64,000 nt of DNA, from assembly GCA_016200005.1 (NCBI GenBank), contig JACQFP010000019.1:1-64000 (forward strand), written 5' to 3'. The notes beneath the pieces were generated by a model, which was not told the origin of the DNA, did not search any database, and saw only the letters and a list, made by a program, of their open reading frames with translations. Source of the stretch: Verrucomicrobiota bacterium (GTDB lineage Bacteria > Verrucomicrobiota > Verrucomicrobiia > Limisphaerales > PALSA-1396). Both the position numbers and the translations under genes were made by a program. Below are positions 18,530 through 27,842 of this stretch, in pieces. Positions within the stretch are counted from its first letter, which is position 1; the number at the start of each line of letters is the position of its first letter.

Positions 18530-19839
18530 TCATTCAAGCCCTTCTCATCGCCGGACGGTGCGGCAGCGAGTTTCAACAACTCCATCGCTTCGCCCACCAG
18601 ATAAAGCGAACCGGTGATGACAGTGAAGGCATCGTCGGCAGCAAGGCGCAACGCTTCGTCGAGTGAGCAACACGCCCTCACTTCGGCCTGTGGATTTGCC
18701 TGCTGACAGAATGTGATCAACTCCCACGGCGTGGCGCTGCGCTCGCTTTTGACCGGCACAAGCAACACGCGTCCGGCCCACGGCACGAGAATCTCGCACA
18801 TCCGCGCGCAATCCTTGTCGCGCAAGACGCCGAGGATCAAAGTGGGCTGGGTTGACGGAAAATATTTTTGCAACGCCGCCACCAGCGATTCCGCGCCTGC
18901 GGGATTGTGCGCGGCGTCGAGAATAATGTTCCGTCCGGAATCTCTCTTGATCAATTGCAGCCGGCCCGGCCAGCTCAACGACCTCAGTCCTTGGCGAATC
19001 GTTTCGTCGGAGACCGGAATCTGCGCGGCGAGCTTGCGCACGGTGTTGACGGCAAGCGCGGCGTTGAGGCGTTGATGTTCGCCCAACAACGGAAGTTCCA
19101 AGTCACCCATCGGCTGCCGCTCCGTTTGAGTCCACGTGATCAGATTGAGCGGCGCGTTCCTTTCGCGCGCGACCTCAAGCAGGACTTTGAGGGTTTCCGT
19201 GGTGTCAACCGCAGTGCTGACCAGGACTCCGGGTTTGATGATGCCGGCTTTTTCGAACGCGATTGCTTCCACCGTTTCCCCCAGCCATTGCTGGTGATCA
19301 AGCTGCACGTTGGTGATGACGCACGCGAGCGGGGTGACGATGTTCGTCGCATCAAGCCGCCCTCCCATGCCGGTCTCCCAGATGACGATATCGCATTTCT
19401 GTTCGGCGAAATAACGCAGCGCCATGACGGTCACAACCTCGAAGAACGTAGGGTGAGCATCGTCTGCGTTTGGAGTCCCGGCTCTAGCCGGCTCCGATGC
19501 CGCCTGAAGGCGGAACTCCGAACATTTTCCGCGCATCTCCTCAACCAGCCGCGCCACTTCCGATTCAGCAATGAGCTGGCGATTGACCTGAATCCGTTCA
19601 CTGAACGAGACGAGGTGGGGCGATGTGAACAACCCGACGCGCAAGCCTGCCGCGCGATAAATGCTTTCCAGCATCGCGCACGTCGAGCCTTTGCCATTGG
19701 TGCCGGCGACGTGAATGAAGCGGAGTTTGTTTTGCGGATTGCCCGCCAGCGCGGCGAGCTTGAACGTGTTCTCCAGCCCCAGCTTCGCGCCGAACCAGCG
19801 CAGGTCGTAGAGGAATTGAATGTCGTCGGCGTAGGTCAT
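18511..19839 (-). CDS. folC: folylpolyglutamate synthase / dihydrofolate synthase
   Basis: FolC adds glutamate to dihydropteroate and folates in the cytoplasm. The Mur-ligase-type P-loop [10 protein letters not shown] is at residues 43-52. [14 protein letters not shown] follows, then the [22 protein letters not shown] and [13 protein letters not shown] motifs of the central domain and [13 protein letters not shown] of the C-terminal domain. The 442-residue length is normal to slightly long. Residues ~107-129 ([22 protein letters not shown]) are extra compared with the family and are encoded by an in-frame palindromic element. The ATG overlaps the stop of the upstream HEAT gene by 4 bp, so the two are coupled. 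The end overlaps the start of a GHMP-like remnant. Confidence 0.95.
   Translation of the reverse strand: MTYADDIQFLYDLRWFGAKLGLENTFKLAALAGNPQNKLRFIHVAGTNGKGSTCAMLESIYRAAGLRVGLFTSPHLVSFSERIQVNRQLIAESEVARLVEEMRGKCSEFRLQAASEPARAGTPNADDAHPTFFEVVTVMALRYFAEQKCDIVIWETGMGGRLDATNIVTPLACVITNVQLDHQQWLGETVEAIAFEKAGIIKPGVLVSTAVDTTETLKVLLEVARERNAPLNLITWTQTERQPMGDLELPLLGEHQRLNAALAVNTVRKLAAQIPVSDETIRQGLRSLSWPGRLQLIKRDSGRNIILDAAHNPAGAESLVAALQKYFPSTQPTLILGVLRDKDCARMCEILVPWAGRVLLVPVKSERSATPWELITFCQQANPQAEVRACCSLDEALRLAADDAFTVITGSLYLVGEAMELLKLAAAPSGDEKGLNEWSGQR
19472..19519. repeat. double-hairpin palindrome inside folC
   Basis: GGAGT and ACTCC close a stem that encloses two further hairpins, CCGGCTCTAGCCGG and CCGCCTGAAGGCGG. 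The three-way-junction layout is typical of compact REP-type or small mobile palindromes. It is translated in frame as part of [17 protein letters not shown] in FolC. Confidence 0.75.
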
Positions 19840-20552
19840 TTGTTCAACCTGCCACTTGGCGTAATTCGCTGAAGCGTTTGCAGACTCCTAATAGCGGTTA
19901 CGCTAACGTCGCGATTGGTGTCTGATAACGCCTGCGTGATTGCGCCAATAGCGGCTGGAGTGTTCAGCCCTATGCGCCCAATCGAATCCACTGCACTCAT
20001 CCGCACGCCGGAATCTTCGTCAGTCGTTTTGGAGATCAATGCAGGAATCGCATTGCTCGCTCCCTTGCCAATTGCGCCCAACGCCTGGGCGGACAATGCT
20101 CGAACTTCCCGGCTGCCGCTATGAAGCGCTGCAATCAGCGACGGGATCGAAGCTCTCACTTCCGGAGTGTCTGAATTCCGGTAGGCGATGGCTCCCATTA
20201 CATTCGCCGCCTTGGCTTTCAAAACAAGTATTTCCGATTCGTTTGCGCGGCGATTTTTTGTTCCGGCTGGAACGAATGTAATGGGCAGGCGAATGGCGAT
20301 GTCTTTCAACGCTTCGGAGGCAAGCAAAATATTCGACAAGTCCGGCATGATTCGCGGTCCAGTCGAGATTAGAACCTCGAAAGCCACATTCGTTTCTCCG
20401 GGGAAAGCACCAAGCTCTACATCTCTAACCCAATCACTAATCGGACGTCCTTGAATCAGTAGCTTTGGCTTCGGACGGGATGTTACGAAACACATGAACA
20501 GTCCAGCGGCCAATGGCACACAAAGAAGCAACAGAATCGACCGCTTTTTCAT
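19836..20552 (-). CDS. HEAT-repeat protein with N-terminal membrane anchor
   Basis: The N-terminus (MKKRSILLLLCVPLAAGLFMCFV) is a signal peptide or membrane anchor. From about residue 110 there are HEAT-type helical repeats: VMGAIAYRNSDTPEVRASIPSLIAAL, REVRALSAQALGAIG, ALISKTTDEDSGVRMSAVDSIGRIG and AITQALSDTNRDVSVTAIRSLQTL. Such repeats bind partners rather than catalyse. The stop overlaps the folC start by 4 bp, and pyrG ends 24 bp upstream, so it lies in the pyrG-folC transcription unit. The role is unknown. Its base composition looks less GC-rich than that of pyrG and folC. Confidence 0.8.
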   Translation of the reverse strand: MKKRSILLLLCVPLAAGLFMCFVTSRPKPKLLIQGRPISDWVRDVELGAFPGETNVAFEVLISTGPRIMPDLSNILLASEALKDIAIRLPITFVPAGTKNRRANESEILVLKAKAANVMGAIAYRNSDTPEVRASIPSLIAALHSGSREVRALSAQALGAIGKGASNAIPALISKTTDEDSGVRMSAVDSIGRIGLNTPAAIGAITQALSDTNRDVSVTAIRSLQTLQRITPSGRLNK

Positions 20553-20576
20553 GACCGGTTCAAAGTCATCCCTGAA

Positions 20577-22190
20577 TCACAGCGGCTTCTGATGAATTTG
20601 CTGGTGCGCGGCAGCGATGAAACCTTTGAACAACGGATGCGGCTGGTGCGGCTTGCTGTGAAACTCCGGATGGAACTGGCTCGCGATGAAGAACGGGTGA
20701 TCGGCCAGTTCCATGACCTCGACCAGTTTGCCATCCGGCGTGAAACCGCTGAACACAACTCCCGCCTTCTCGAATCGCTCGCGATAGGCGTTGTTGAATT
20801 CGTAGCGATGGCGATGTCGCTCGTTGACGACAAACGCGCCGTAAAGTTGAGCTGCCTTCGTGCCCATCACCAACTGGCACGGCTGCGCGCCCAGCCGCAT
20901 CGTGCCGCCTTTCTTCGTCACCTTGGTCTGCCCGTCGAGCAGCGCGATGACGGGGTGTGGCGTGGTCGGGTCGAATTCTGTCGAATGCGCCTTCTCCAGT
21001 TTCAAAACGTTTCGCGCAAACTCGATGGTCGCGATCTGCATTCCCAAGCAAAGGCCGAGATAGGGAATCTTGTTTTCGCGTGCGTACTTGGCGGCCAAAA
21101 TCTTCCCTTGCACGCCGCGCTCGCCAAAACCGCCCGGCACAAGGATTCCTCCAAGTCCCTTCAATAGTTTCTCCGCGCCGTCGCGTTCGAGGTCCTCGGC
21201 GTCCACCTTTTGCAACTCCACACCGCAATCGTTGGCCACGCCGCCGTGGATGATCGCCTCATAGACCGACTTGTAAGCGTCGTTCAACTCGATGTATTTG
21301 CCGACGACGCCGATGCGGACGCGATGCCGGGGCGCGATGAGTTTGCGGATGATTTCCTGCCAGTGCGTCATGTTGGCGGGCGGCGTGTCGAGGTGCAACT
21401 GGCGGCAGATCAAATCGTCCAGCCGCTCGCGTTGCAGCATCAGCGGCACTTCATAAATGCTGTGCTCCACGTCCTGCTCCTCGATGACCGCGTCGTAAGG
21501 CACGTTGCAGAACATGGAAATCTTCTGGCGCAATTCCTTGTCGAGCGGTTTCTCGCAACGGCACACGAGAATATGCGGCGCGATGCCGATTTCGCGCAGC
21601 TTGGCGACGCTTTGCTGAGTGGGTTTCGTCTTCAATTCGCCCGCGGCCTTGATGAACGGCACGTAGGTCAGATGCACGAAGATGGCGTTGTTGTAGCCGA
21701 CTTCGAGCGCGAATTCGCGGATCGCTTCGAGGAACGGCAACCCTTCAATGTCGCCGGTCGTGCCGCCAATCTCCGTGATGACGACGTCGGCCTTGGTTTG
21801 TTCCGCCAGCAGGTGAATGCGATTCTTGATTTCGTCGGTGACGTGCGGAATGACTTGCACGGTTTTGCCGAGGTATTTTCCTTCGCGCTCGTTATTGAGG
21901 ACGGTCTGATAAACCTGGCCGCTGGTGAGATTGTTGATGCGCGTGAGCTTGACGTTGGTGAAGCGCTCATAATGACCGAGGTCGAGGTCGGTCTCCGCGC
22001 CGTCGTCGAGCACGTAAACCTCACCGTGCTGATAAGGGCTCATCGTGCCGGGATCGACGTTGAGGTAGGGATCAAACTTCTGGAGCGCGACCTTGAGGCC
22101 GCGATTTTCAAGCAACGTGCCGAGCGCGGCGGCTGTCAGGCCCTTGCCCAACGAACTGACCACACCGCCGGTGACGAAAATGAATTTCAT
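20577..22190 (-). CDS. pyrG: CTP synthase
   Basis: PyrG makes CTP from UTP, ATP and glutamine. The protein starts [17 protein letters not shown] (nucleotide-binding loop) and carries [36 protein letters not shown] and [17 protein letters not shown] of the synthetase domain. The C-terminal class I glutamine amidotransferase has [18 protein letters not shown] (nucleophile Cys) and [11 protein letters not shown] (His/Glu). I start at ATG 22190, giving 537 residues, the usual length. The longer open frame to 22307 is low-complexity intergenic sequence. It lies 118 bp downstream of the toxin-KdsB fusion, as kdsB and pyrG are neighbours in many Gram-negative genomes. Confidence 0.97.
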   Translation of the reverse strand: MKFIFVTGGVVSSLGKGLTAAALGTLLENRGLKVALQKFDPYLNVDPGTMSPYQHGEVYVLDDGAETDLDLGHYERFTNVKLTRINNLTSGQVYQTVLNNEREGKYLGKTVQVIPHVTDEIKNRIHLLAEQTKADVVITEIGGTTGDIEGLPFLEAIREFALEVGYNNAIFVHLTYVPFIKAAGELKTKPTQQSVAKLREIGIAPHILVCRCEKPLDKELRQKISMFCNVPYDAVIEEQDVEHSIYEVPLMLQRERLDDLICRQLHLDTPPANMTHWQEIIRKLIAPRHRVRIGVVGKYIELNDAYKSVYEAIIHGGVANDCGVELQKVDAEDLERDGAEKLLKGLGGILVPGGFGERGVQGKILAAKYARENKIPYLGLCLGMQIATIEFARNVLKLEKAHSTEFDPTTPHPVIALLDGQTKVTKKGGTMRLGAQPCQLVMGTKAAQLYGAFVVNERHRHRYEFNNAYRERFEKAGVVFSGFTPDGKLVEVMELADHPFFIASQFHPEFHSKPHQPHPLFKGFIAAAHQQIHQKPL

Positions 22191-22308
22191 GCTGTCTTCA
22201 TAGTCTTTGGAGTAAGCGACCGGGAAAGGGAGCAGAGGAGAAAGGGAGATGGTAATGCCTCCCCCTTTCTCCTTTTCTCCCTTTCCCCTCAGCTTTTCGC
22301 CCCGCAAG

Positions 22309-23394
22309 TCATGTTTTCAAAATTCTTTCCACCCGCGCAACATCCTCCGGCGTGTCCACGCCGACGCTATCGTAATCAACCTTCACGACCGCGATTTGAA
22401 TGCCGTTTTCCAACGCGCGCAATTGTTCCAGTTTTTCCGCTGCTTCCAGCGGCGAAACCGGAAATTTCACCAGCCGCAACAACGTCTCGCGCCGATAACC
22501 GTAAATGCCCAGGTGCTTCAAAAAAGGAAACGCCGCCAACTGTTCGCTGACCGAACGACTTGCGGCCTCACGCAGATACGGTATCGTGCGCCGGGAAAAG
22601 TATAGGGCGCGACCGGAGGCGTTGACAATGACTTTTACGACATTCGGATTGTCATAATCGGCGGAGTTCTTGATCCAGGTGGCGGCGGTGGACATCTCGT
22701 TATTGGCCAGCGCCGCCGCGACGGCGTCAATCACCGCTGGTTCGATCAACGGCTCGTCGCCCTGGATGTTGACCACGGCATCGCAATCGCAACGCGCCGC
22801 GACTTCTGCGATCCGGTCCGAGCCGCTCGGATGATCTTCGCGCGTCATCTCAACGCGGCAAAACTTCTGCGCCGCGTCGCGAATGCGTGTGTCATCCGTG
22901 GCCACGATGACTTCGCTCAACGACTTGGCCTTCTTGCATTGCTCGACGACGTGCTGGATGAGCGGCTTGCCGGCGATGGACTTGAGCGGTTTGCCGGGAA
23001 AACGCGTCGAGGCGTAGCGGGCGGGGATGATGCCGAGGATGCGTCGAATTTCCGCAGGCTGTGGTTGTAAAGTTTGGCTTAACCGCGACAGAAGGCGTTG
23101 CAATCTTGTATTGCTGATCCGCCCAACATAACCGCGTACGGCGGCATTTGAAATGGTTGCCAGAAATCCGATGCGAATGAGAGAATCTTCCACCAATCCG
23201 CTTCCGGCAAAGTCGTCATCGGCCCGGCGGATGAACTCGTCCACTTCCGGCACGAAATGACGGAGTTGGGTACTGACACCGCAAACGAGAAAATCCCCAA
23301 ATGGTTTTGCTTCGCGGAGAATCAGCACCGGACGCGGCTTGGATTGCCTGTCGGCCTGTGCCAACGCCGCTATGATGATATGGCCCGGCTTCAC
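22309..23394 (-). CDS. kdsB: in-frame fusion: PemK/MazF-type toxin domain + CMP-Kdo synthetase (KdsB)
   Basis: Residues 1-110 ([26 protein letters not shown] ... LVCGVSTQL ... [18 protein letters not shown] ... [13 protein letters not shown]) match the PemK/MazF-type endoribonuclease toxin fold, with the usual KPRPVLIL strand and a full domain length. Residues 119-361 are a complete CMP-3-deoxy-D-manno-octulosonate cytidylyltransferase: [41 protein letters not shown] and [13 protein letters not shown]. KdsB activates Kdo for lipid A core synthesis. There is no stop, and no ATG or GTG, between the domains; TTG and ATT codons occur, so a separate KdsB start on a rare codon is not excluded. The start overlaps the antitoxin gene by 4 bp. 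pyrG follows downstream and gmhB lies upstream. Confidence 0.9.
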   Translation of the reverse strand: MKPGHIIIAALAQADRQSKPRPVLILREAKPFGDFLVCGVSTQLRHFVPEVDEFIRRADDDFAGSGLVEDSLIRIGFLATISNAAVRGYVGRISNTRLQRLLSRLSQTLQPQPAEIRRILGIIPARYASTRFPGKPLKSIAGKPLIQHVVEQCKKAKSLSEVIVATDDTRIRDAAQKFCRVEMTREDHPSGSDRIAEVAARCDCDAVVNIQGDEPLIEPAVIDAVAAALANNEMSTAATWIKNSADYDNPNVVKVIVNASGRALYFSRRTIPYLREAASRSVSEQLAAFPFLKHLGIYGYRRETLLRLVKFPVSPLEAAEKLEQLRALENGIQIAVVKVDYDSVGVDTPEDVARVERILKT

Positions 23395-23627
23395 TCGGAC
23401 GGAGGCATTTTGCCGATGCAGTGGGAATAATCCGGCTCATTTTCGCCGTAAGCGCGCGCGAGCGACTGCTGGCTGAACGCGAGCCAGGCAGCTCTTTCTT
23501 CGTCGAAGGTTTCTTCCGATTCAGGAAGGACCGTCACCATCAACTTCGAGTCGCGTTGGAGTTCGTAAGGCTCGTCCAGGCAAATTTGTTTTCCGTCAAA
23601 GTGAGCTTTCAAAGTGATTGCGCTCAT
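23391..23627 (-). CDS. type II antitoxin-like small protein
   Basis: This 78-residue protein begins MSAITLKAHFDGKQICLDEPYELQRDSKLMVTVLP, which matches the pattern of small antitoxins (DUF2281/AF2212-like) that precede RelE- or PemK-type toxins. The C-terminal part (EERAAWLAFSQQSLARAYGENEPDYS) would bind and neutralise the toxin. It overlaps the toxin-KdsB start by 4 bp (ATGA-type coupling), typical of toxin-antitoxin modules. The pairing supports reading the N-terminal domain of the next protein as a toxin. The 162 bp upstream to gmhB would hold the promoter; no clear motif was seen. Confidence 0.75.
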   Translation of the reverse strand: MSAITLKAHFDGKQICLDEPYELQRDSKLMVTVLPESEETFDEERAAWLAFSQQSLARAYGENEPDYSHCIGKMPPSE

Positions 23628-23789
23628 GGAAATACTTTTATCTCAAACACTACCCGCCCGCAAGCGGTGAAATAATGGCGAGAATATTCCTGTCATTTCA
23701 TTCGCGGTTGGGCGAGACGCTGTCGAGTCCTGACATGCGGTTGGGACTGTTTCTAGAATCAGAGCTCGCTAGGAATTTCAACCCACCAA

Positions 23790-24419
23790 CTAAACGGACG
23801 CTTTCAGTATCCCCTCCGCTGCTGCAACCAAACCATCTACAATCACGGCTCTGCCAAGTTTATCGGCGGCTTGCTGTTCCCATTCCTTGCCATAGCCAGT
23901 CCGCACGAGCAGACATTTTTTTAAGCCGGCATTCCAGCCGCATTCCAAATCAATCAGCTTGTCACCGATCAGATAGCTTTGCGAAAGGTCAAGGCCGGAC
24001 TCGTCGCGCGCGTCGAACAGAAATTGCGGTGAAGGTTTGCGTCCACGGCTCGGCTGATCGGGCGCTTCGGGCGCGATGTAAATCTTCGTGATTCGCACAC
24101 CATCGCGAGCGAGTTGCTTGAGCAGATGCGCGTGAACCTTTTCAACCTCGGCCATCGTGAAATAGCCACGCCCCACGCCGGATTGGTTGGTGACGATGAA
24201 AAGCAGAAAGCCCGCGTTCTGCAATCGTTTCAACGCCTGGCCCACGCCCGGAAAAATCACCACGTCATCCGGGCGATGCAGATATTCCTTTTCCTCGATG
24301 AGCGTCCCATCGCGATCGAGGAAAACGGCATGGTGCAGGTTTCGATTCAATCGCTGATTGATAGAGAGGGACGGGTGAAATGAAAACTCAAAAGTGGGTT
24401 GGAAAACAAAAAGAGGCAC
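23790..24419 (-). CDS. gmhB: D-glycero-D-manno-heptose 1,7-bisphosphate 7-phosphatase-like HAD enzyme
   Basis: The protein is a HAD-IIIA phosphatase with the DxD motif FLDRDGTLIEE, followed by FPGVGQALKRLQNAGFLLFIVTNQSGVGRGYF, a KPSPQFL segment and SYLIGDKLIDLECGWNAGL. This matches GmhB, which removes the 7-phosphate during ADP-heptose synthesis for lipopolysaccharide core. Histidinol-phosphatase relatives share these motifs. The longest frame starts at ATG 24419, but the first ~25 residues lack family similarity; a TTG about 8 residues before the AVFLDRDGT segment is an alternative start. Together with kdsB it points to inner-core LPS synthesis. Confidence 0.85.
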   Translation of the reverse strand: MPLFVFQPTFEFSFHPSLSINQRLNRNLHHAVFLDRDGTLIEEKEYLHRPDDVVIFPGVGQALKRLQNAGFLLFIVTNQSGVGRGYFTMAEVEKVHAHLLKQLARDGVRITKIYIAPEAPDQPSRGRKPSPQFLFDARDESGLDLSQSYLIGDKLIDLECGWNAGLKKCLLVRTGYGKEWEQQAADKLGRAVIVDGLVAAAEGILKASV

Positions 24420-24458
24420 CCGACCAAACGGATGCCTCGGTGAGATTGCTGGAGATGC

Positions 24459-26636
24459 TTACCGTTTGATGCGATAGAATTGCGTGTCGCCACTGGGCGC
24501 AATGACGGCCTCAAAGGAACCTGGCCCAAGCTGGCTGATGACGGCGCCCACATCTCCGTAAGTGCCATTGACCGTGCCGGCGCTTTGTAACGTGAACAAA
24601 CCGGTCGTGTCACCCGCGCCAGCCGTGAAGTCGATCTGCACGTTGCCGCCGACGATTTGAATACTGGTGATGTTGGGTTGCGTCACAGTCGGAATCGGCG
24701 GGACAACGTCGGCAAACGCAGTACTCACCTTGAGGTTGTCGATGTTGTTGGTGCCGATGTTGAGGTCCTCGCGGAAGGCGTAGGAAGTAATCGTTGCCGT
24801 TGATTTGCTGTCGGTGGCGTCGTAGCTGGGATCGGATTCCACCGCGGGATTGAGCCAGATCCGGCTTTCGCCCGTGCCCACGTTGTAGCGGGTGACCACC
24901 CCGTAAGTGGTGTTGGTGCTCAAGTCGGTGGGAACCTGCGCGCTGAAGTTACCGCCCTGGTTGGCGATGCCGACGCGGAATTTTCCGGCCGCCGCGTTGG
25001 TCGTGCTCACAAAGACGCGTGCGCGGAAACCGTTTCCCGAATCCTTGAAGTGCGCAAAGTAATTTCCCAAGGCGGAGGGCGAGGGCAACGCGCTGAGGTT
25101 GATGTTGAAACCGGAGTAGAGAATGACTCCACTGTTGGGGGCGAAGGGGCTGTAGGTGAGCGCGGCGTTGAGGTCTTCGAAGAGCGACTGGCTGAGTTGA
25201 ATCCGGCCGCCGATGACCTGAATGTCGCCAAAGTTCGTTGCGGTTGGACTATGATGTTGCCAGGGGCTGCCCGCTGCGAGATAGAGTGAACCGTCCGAGT
25301 AGCTGTCGAAATTATCGGCGAGAACAATGCCCAAGATCGGGAACACCGTGATCACAAAACTGGTGTTGGCGGTGTTGGTCCCGTCGCTAACAGTGATGGT
25401 GATGGTGGAAATGCCCGCCTGATCAGGTTCTGGTGTGAGGGTGACGGTCCGGTTGGAGTCACTGCCGCCGAATACGATGTTGGTGATCAACGTGGGATTG
25501 GACGAACTCGCGCTCAACGTCAAACTGCTGGCCGGGCTTTCGGCGTCGCTGATCGTGAACGGAATCGCTGCGGTTGGCGTATTGGTCGGCGTGCTTTGAT
25601 TAGGAATGGCAGAAATCGTTGGCGCGCCAACCGTCAACTGGAATGACGTAGTGGTGACGTTGTCGCCGTCGCTGACGGAAAGGGTGATGGTGGTGACCCC
25701 TTGCTGCCCGGCTGCCGGGGTGACGGTGACGGTGCGATTGCTGTCGCTACCGCCAATCACGATGTTCTCGTCCGGCACGAGGAGGGTGTTCGATGAATTA
25801 CTGGAAAGCACCAAACTCGTGGCGGGTGTTTCTTTGTCTTGAATCGTAAACGGAATGGCAGCCGTTGCAGAGTTCGCCGCGATGTTTTGGTTGGGAATGG
25901 CTGTAATCGATGGCGGACGGTTGGTGCCAGCCACATCTTTGAACAGCGTGCCGACGGCGAGATCGTCAATTAGTTTGTTTCCTTCACCGCCGGATTCGCG
26001 GAAGGCGTAGGAACTGACGGCCAAAACATTTGAGATGCTGGTCGTGGCCGTGACACTGAGATCGGTTTCGTTGGTGGGATCGATCCATAAAGTTGAGATG
26101 CCGTTCGTGAGGTCAAGACGAGTTACCACTGTGTAGGTAGTGTTGAGATCCAAATCCACCGGATAATTCGTAAACCCCGCCGTGGTTGATGCAGAATTGG
26201 TGCTGGCGATTCCCAAACGAAACTTTCCGGCGGCTGCGCCATTGGTTAATGCAAATATCCGGGCGCGGAAATTCACGGTGCCATCATCTTTAAAATGCGC
26301 AAAGTAATTACCTGCGCCATTGGGTGTAGAGGTGAACTTGGCCGTGAAACTCGCATACAAGGCAGAAACCGTCGGGTTATTCGTGGTGTCGTACGGAGGA
26401 TTGAGAGTAAAGGTGGCGTTGACATCCTCAGATTGGGAACCCAAAACGGAAAGCTGCTGATTGAGCACCTGCATTTGCTTCAACGTTCCGCTATGGCTTG
26501 CCCAGAGTGTGTTGCCCGAATTACCGACGATTGGCCCGTTGGTATAGCCGTTAAAATCTTCGTTGAGGACGATGGCTGCGCGGGTGCCGGTTGTTAATGC
26601 ACTGACCGTAAGGATGGTGAGGATGGTTTTTTTCAT
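24459..26636 (-). CDS. secreted LamG-like / cadherin-like repeat protein
   Basis: The signal peptide MKKTILTILTVSALTTGTRA is clear. Two copies of a ~220-residue lectin-like unit are present: VLNEDFNGYTNG to FKDV, and VLADNFDSYSDG to FADV. Both contain NYFAHFKD, FRAR(I/V)F, AAGKFR(L/V)GIA, TTY.VVTR and ITSYAFRE. Between them are two cadherin/BIg-type repeats (PPSITAIPNQN... and PTISAIPNQS..., each with GGSDSNRTVT and TTITLSVSDG). A short C-terminal domain ends TQFYRIKR. Function is unknown; extracellular carbohydrate binding is plausible. It follows a 190-bp gap from the prepilin-like gene in which I see nothing but AT-rich promoter-like sequence. Confidence 0.85.
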   Translation of the reverse strand: MKKTILTILTVSALTTGTRAAIVLNEDFNGYTNGPIVGNSGNTLWASHSGTLKQMQVLNQQLSVLGSQSEDVNATFTLNPPYDTTNNPTVSALYASFTAKFTSTPNGAGNYFAHFKDDGTVNFRARIFALTNGAAAGKFRLGIASTNSASTTAGFTNYPVDLDLNTTYTVVTRLDLTNGISTLWIDPTNETDLSVTATTSISNVLAVSSYAFRESGGEGNKLIDDLAVGTLFKDVAGTNRPPSITAIPNQNIAANSATAAIPFTIQDKETPATSLVLSSNSSNTLLVPDENIVIGGSDSNRTVTVTPAAGQQGVTTITLSVSDGDNVTTTSFQLTVGAPTISAIPNQSTPTNTPTAAIPFTISDAESPASSLTLSASSSNPTLITNIVFGGSDSNRTVTLTPEPDQAGISTITITVSDGTNTANTSFVITVFPILGIVLADNFDSYSDGSLYLAAGSPWQHHSPTATNFGDIQVIGGRIQLSQSLFEDLNAALTYSPFAPNSGVILYSGFNINLSALPSPSALGNYFAHFKDSGNGFRARVFVSTTNAAAGKFRVGIANQGGNFSAQVPTDLSTNTTYGVVTRYNVGTGESRIWLNPAVESDPSYDATDSKSTATITSYAFREDLNIGTNNIDNLKVSTAFADVVPPIPTVTQPNITSIQIVGGNVQIDFTAGAGDTTGLFTLQSAGTVNGTYGDVGAVISQLGPGSFEAVIAPSGDTQFYRIKR

Positions 26637-26826
26637 GAGGCAGTTTTGATTGAGGGTTGCAGGGAGTTGAACCGGATGAAATTGAGCGTGGCGTTCTTCA
26701 GTTCTCTACGTTCTGAAACGTAATCCGCAATTATTGTGGATAAGATCATGCAGACATGGTTTTCAAGTTAAATGTCTTCCCGTTTCTGTCATCAGAGTTT
26801 TCATTCGATCGGCCAAATCAAGTGCG

Positions 26827-27591
26827 TCAGTTCGGCGTGCTATCGGAAGGATACCAATAAATCGCCCGCGGGAATCTCCATTCCTCGGCCGCGTTGTTTG
26901 ACTCGGTTGATGTCCGGATAAAGTCATTGGTGCGGGTGGGGCGGGCGCTGCCATCGACCAGCGCGAAATTGCCGCGCCGATCATGCCGCCCCACGGCATA
27001 CTGGCCGGTCACGTTGGATTGCGCCGGCCCTGCGGTGGGGGAGTTGCCGTCCGCCTCGGCCACAAGAATTGTGTCTGTGGGTTTCTTCACGGTGGAGAAT
27101 TTGGTCTGGCCGATACCGGAGTCGCGGGTCGATCGGTTGATGCAGATGCGTCCGTTCTCGCCATACATGAAATAGGCTTTGAACTTGCTGGGCGGCGAAA
27201 CTGGATTGGGCGCGGTCGGGCAGGAGTAGAGGGTCTTGGTATTCGGAAGCGGAGCGAGGGGCGGAACATTGGTATAGAGGTAAACCATCGTGGGCTGGCT
27301 GATGAAAGTGGAAACCTGGTTATACCAAGCCTCTGCATTTGCCGGATCGACAATGGGCAGAACCGTGTTCCCTTCCTCCGGCACTTCGTCGTTGTTGTCG
27401 TCAGCGAAGAGCCGGTAACCAATGCTCCACTGCCGCATATTGTTCAGGCAGGCGATGGCCTGCGCCTTGGCTTTGGCTTTGGCCAGGGCCGGCAACAACA
27501 GCCCAGCCAGAATCGCAATGATGGCAATGACCACCAAAAGTTCGATGAGTGTGAACGCCGACAATGGTTTGCGAGAGCGATCCACATGCAC
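26827..27591 (-). CDS. prepilin-like (type II pseudopilin/DUF1559-type) protein
   Basis: The N-terminus [29 protein letters not shown] is a classic type IV prepilin leader and hydrophobic helix with Glu at position 5 of the mature protein, processed by a prepilin peptidase. Downstream, [24 protein letters not shown] and the C-terminal [15 protein letters not shown] match the large H-X9-DG pseudopilin family expanded in Planctomycetes and Verrucomicrobia. These are predicted surface or secretion-system components whose exact role is unclear. Its 5' end faces the propeller gene at 27843, leaving a shared 251-bp intergenic region. Confidence 0.92.
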   Translation of the reverse strand: MHVDRSRKPLSAFTLIELLVVIAIIAILAGLLLPALAKAKAKAQAIACLNNMRQWSIGYRLFADDNNDEVPEEGNTVLPIVDPANAEAWYNQVSTFISQPTMVYLYTNVPPLAPLPNTKTLYSCPTAPNPVSPPSKFKAYFMYGENGRICINRSTRDSGIGQTKFSTVKKPTDTILVAEADGNSPTAGPAQSNVTGQYAVGRHDRRGNFALVDGSARPTRTNDFIRTSTESNNAAEEWRFPRAIYWYPSDSTPN

Positions 27592-27761
27592 TCGAGAACC
27601 AGACGTGGCGTGCGTTTTAACGGACTCCCGACAAGTGACGAGGATGCGATTGGGTAGCTTTCTTTTTATACTCGACCCAGCTTAGAGGGGCGAAATCCGC
27701 GAATCAAGTTGTTCGTGGGAAAAGTTGTTAATTACTTATTCACGAGTTGCCGGTTTGGGAT

Positions 27762-27773
27762 TATACGTATAAG
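27762..27773. promoter_or_regulatory. perfect 12-bp palindrome in a divergent intergenic region
   Basis: TTATACGTATAA sits in the AT-rich part of the 27592-27842 gap between the divergent prepilin-like and PQQ-propeller genes, 69 bp upstream of the propeller ATG. It could be an operator or part of a -10 region (TATAAG overlaps its right half). No matching copies were noticed elsewhere, so the assignment is tentative. Confidence 0.3.
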
Positions 27774-27842
27774 TATTATTCGTTTGCCAAGCCGTTTGGG
27801 GTGCACGATAGTTTCGTCGTTGAAAAACAACTTCATCCGTTG

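Noticed and set aside
21210-22550. 446-residue plus-strand ORF opposite pyrG
   Set aside because: Antisense to CTP synthase, which has all its motifs; no independent similarity.
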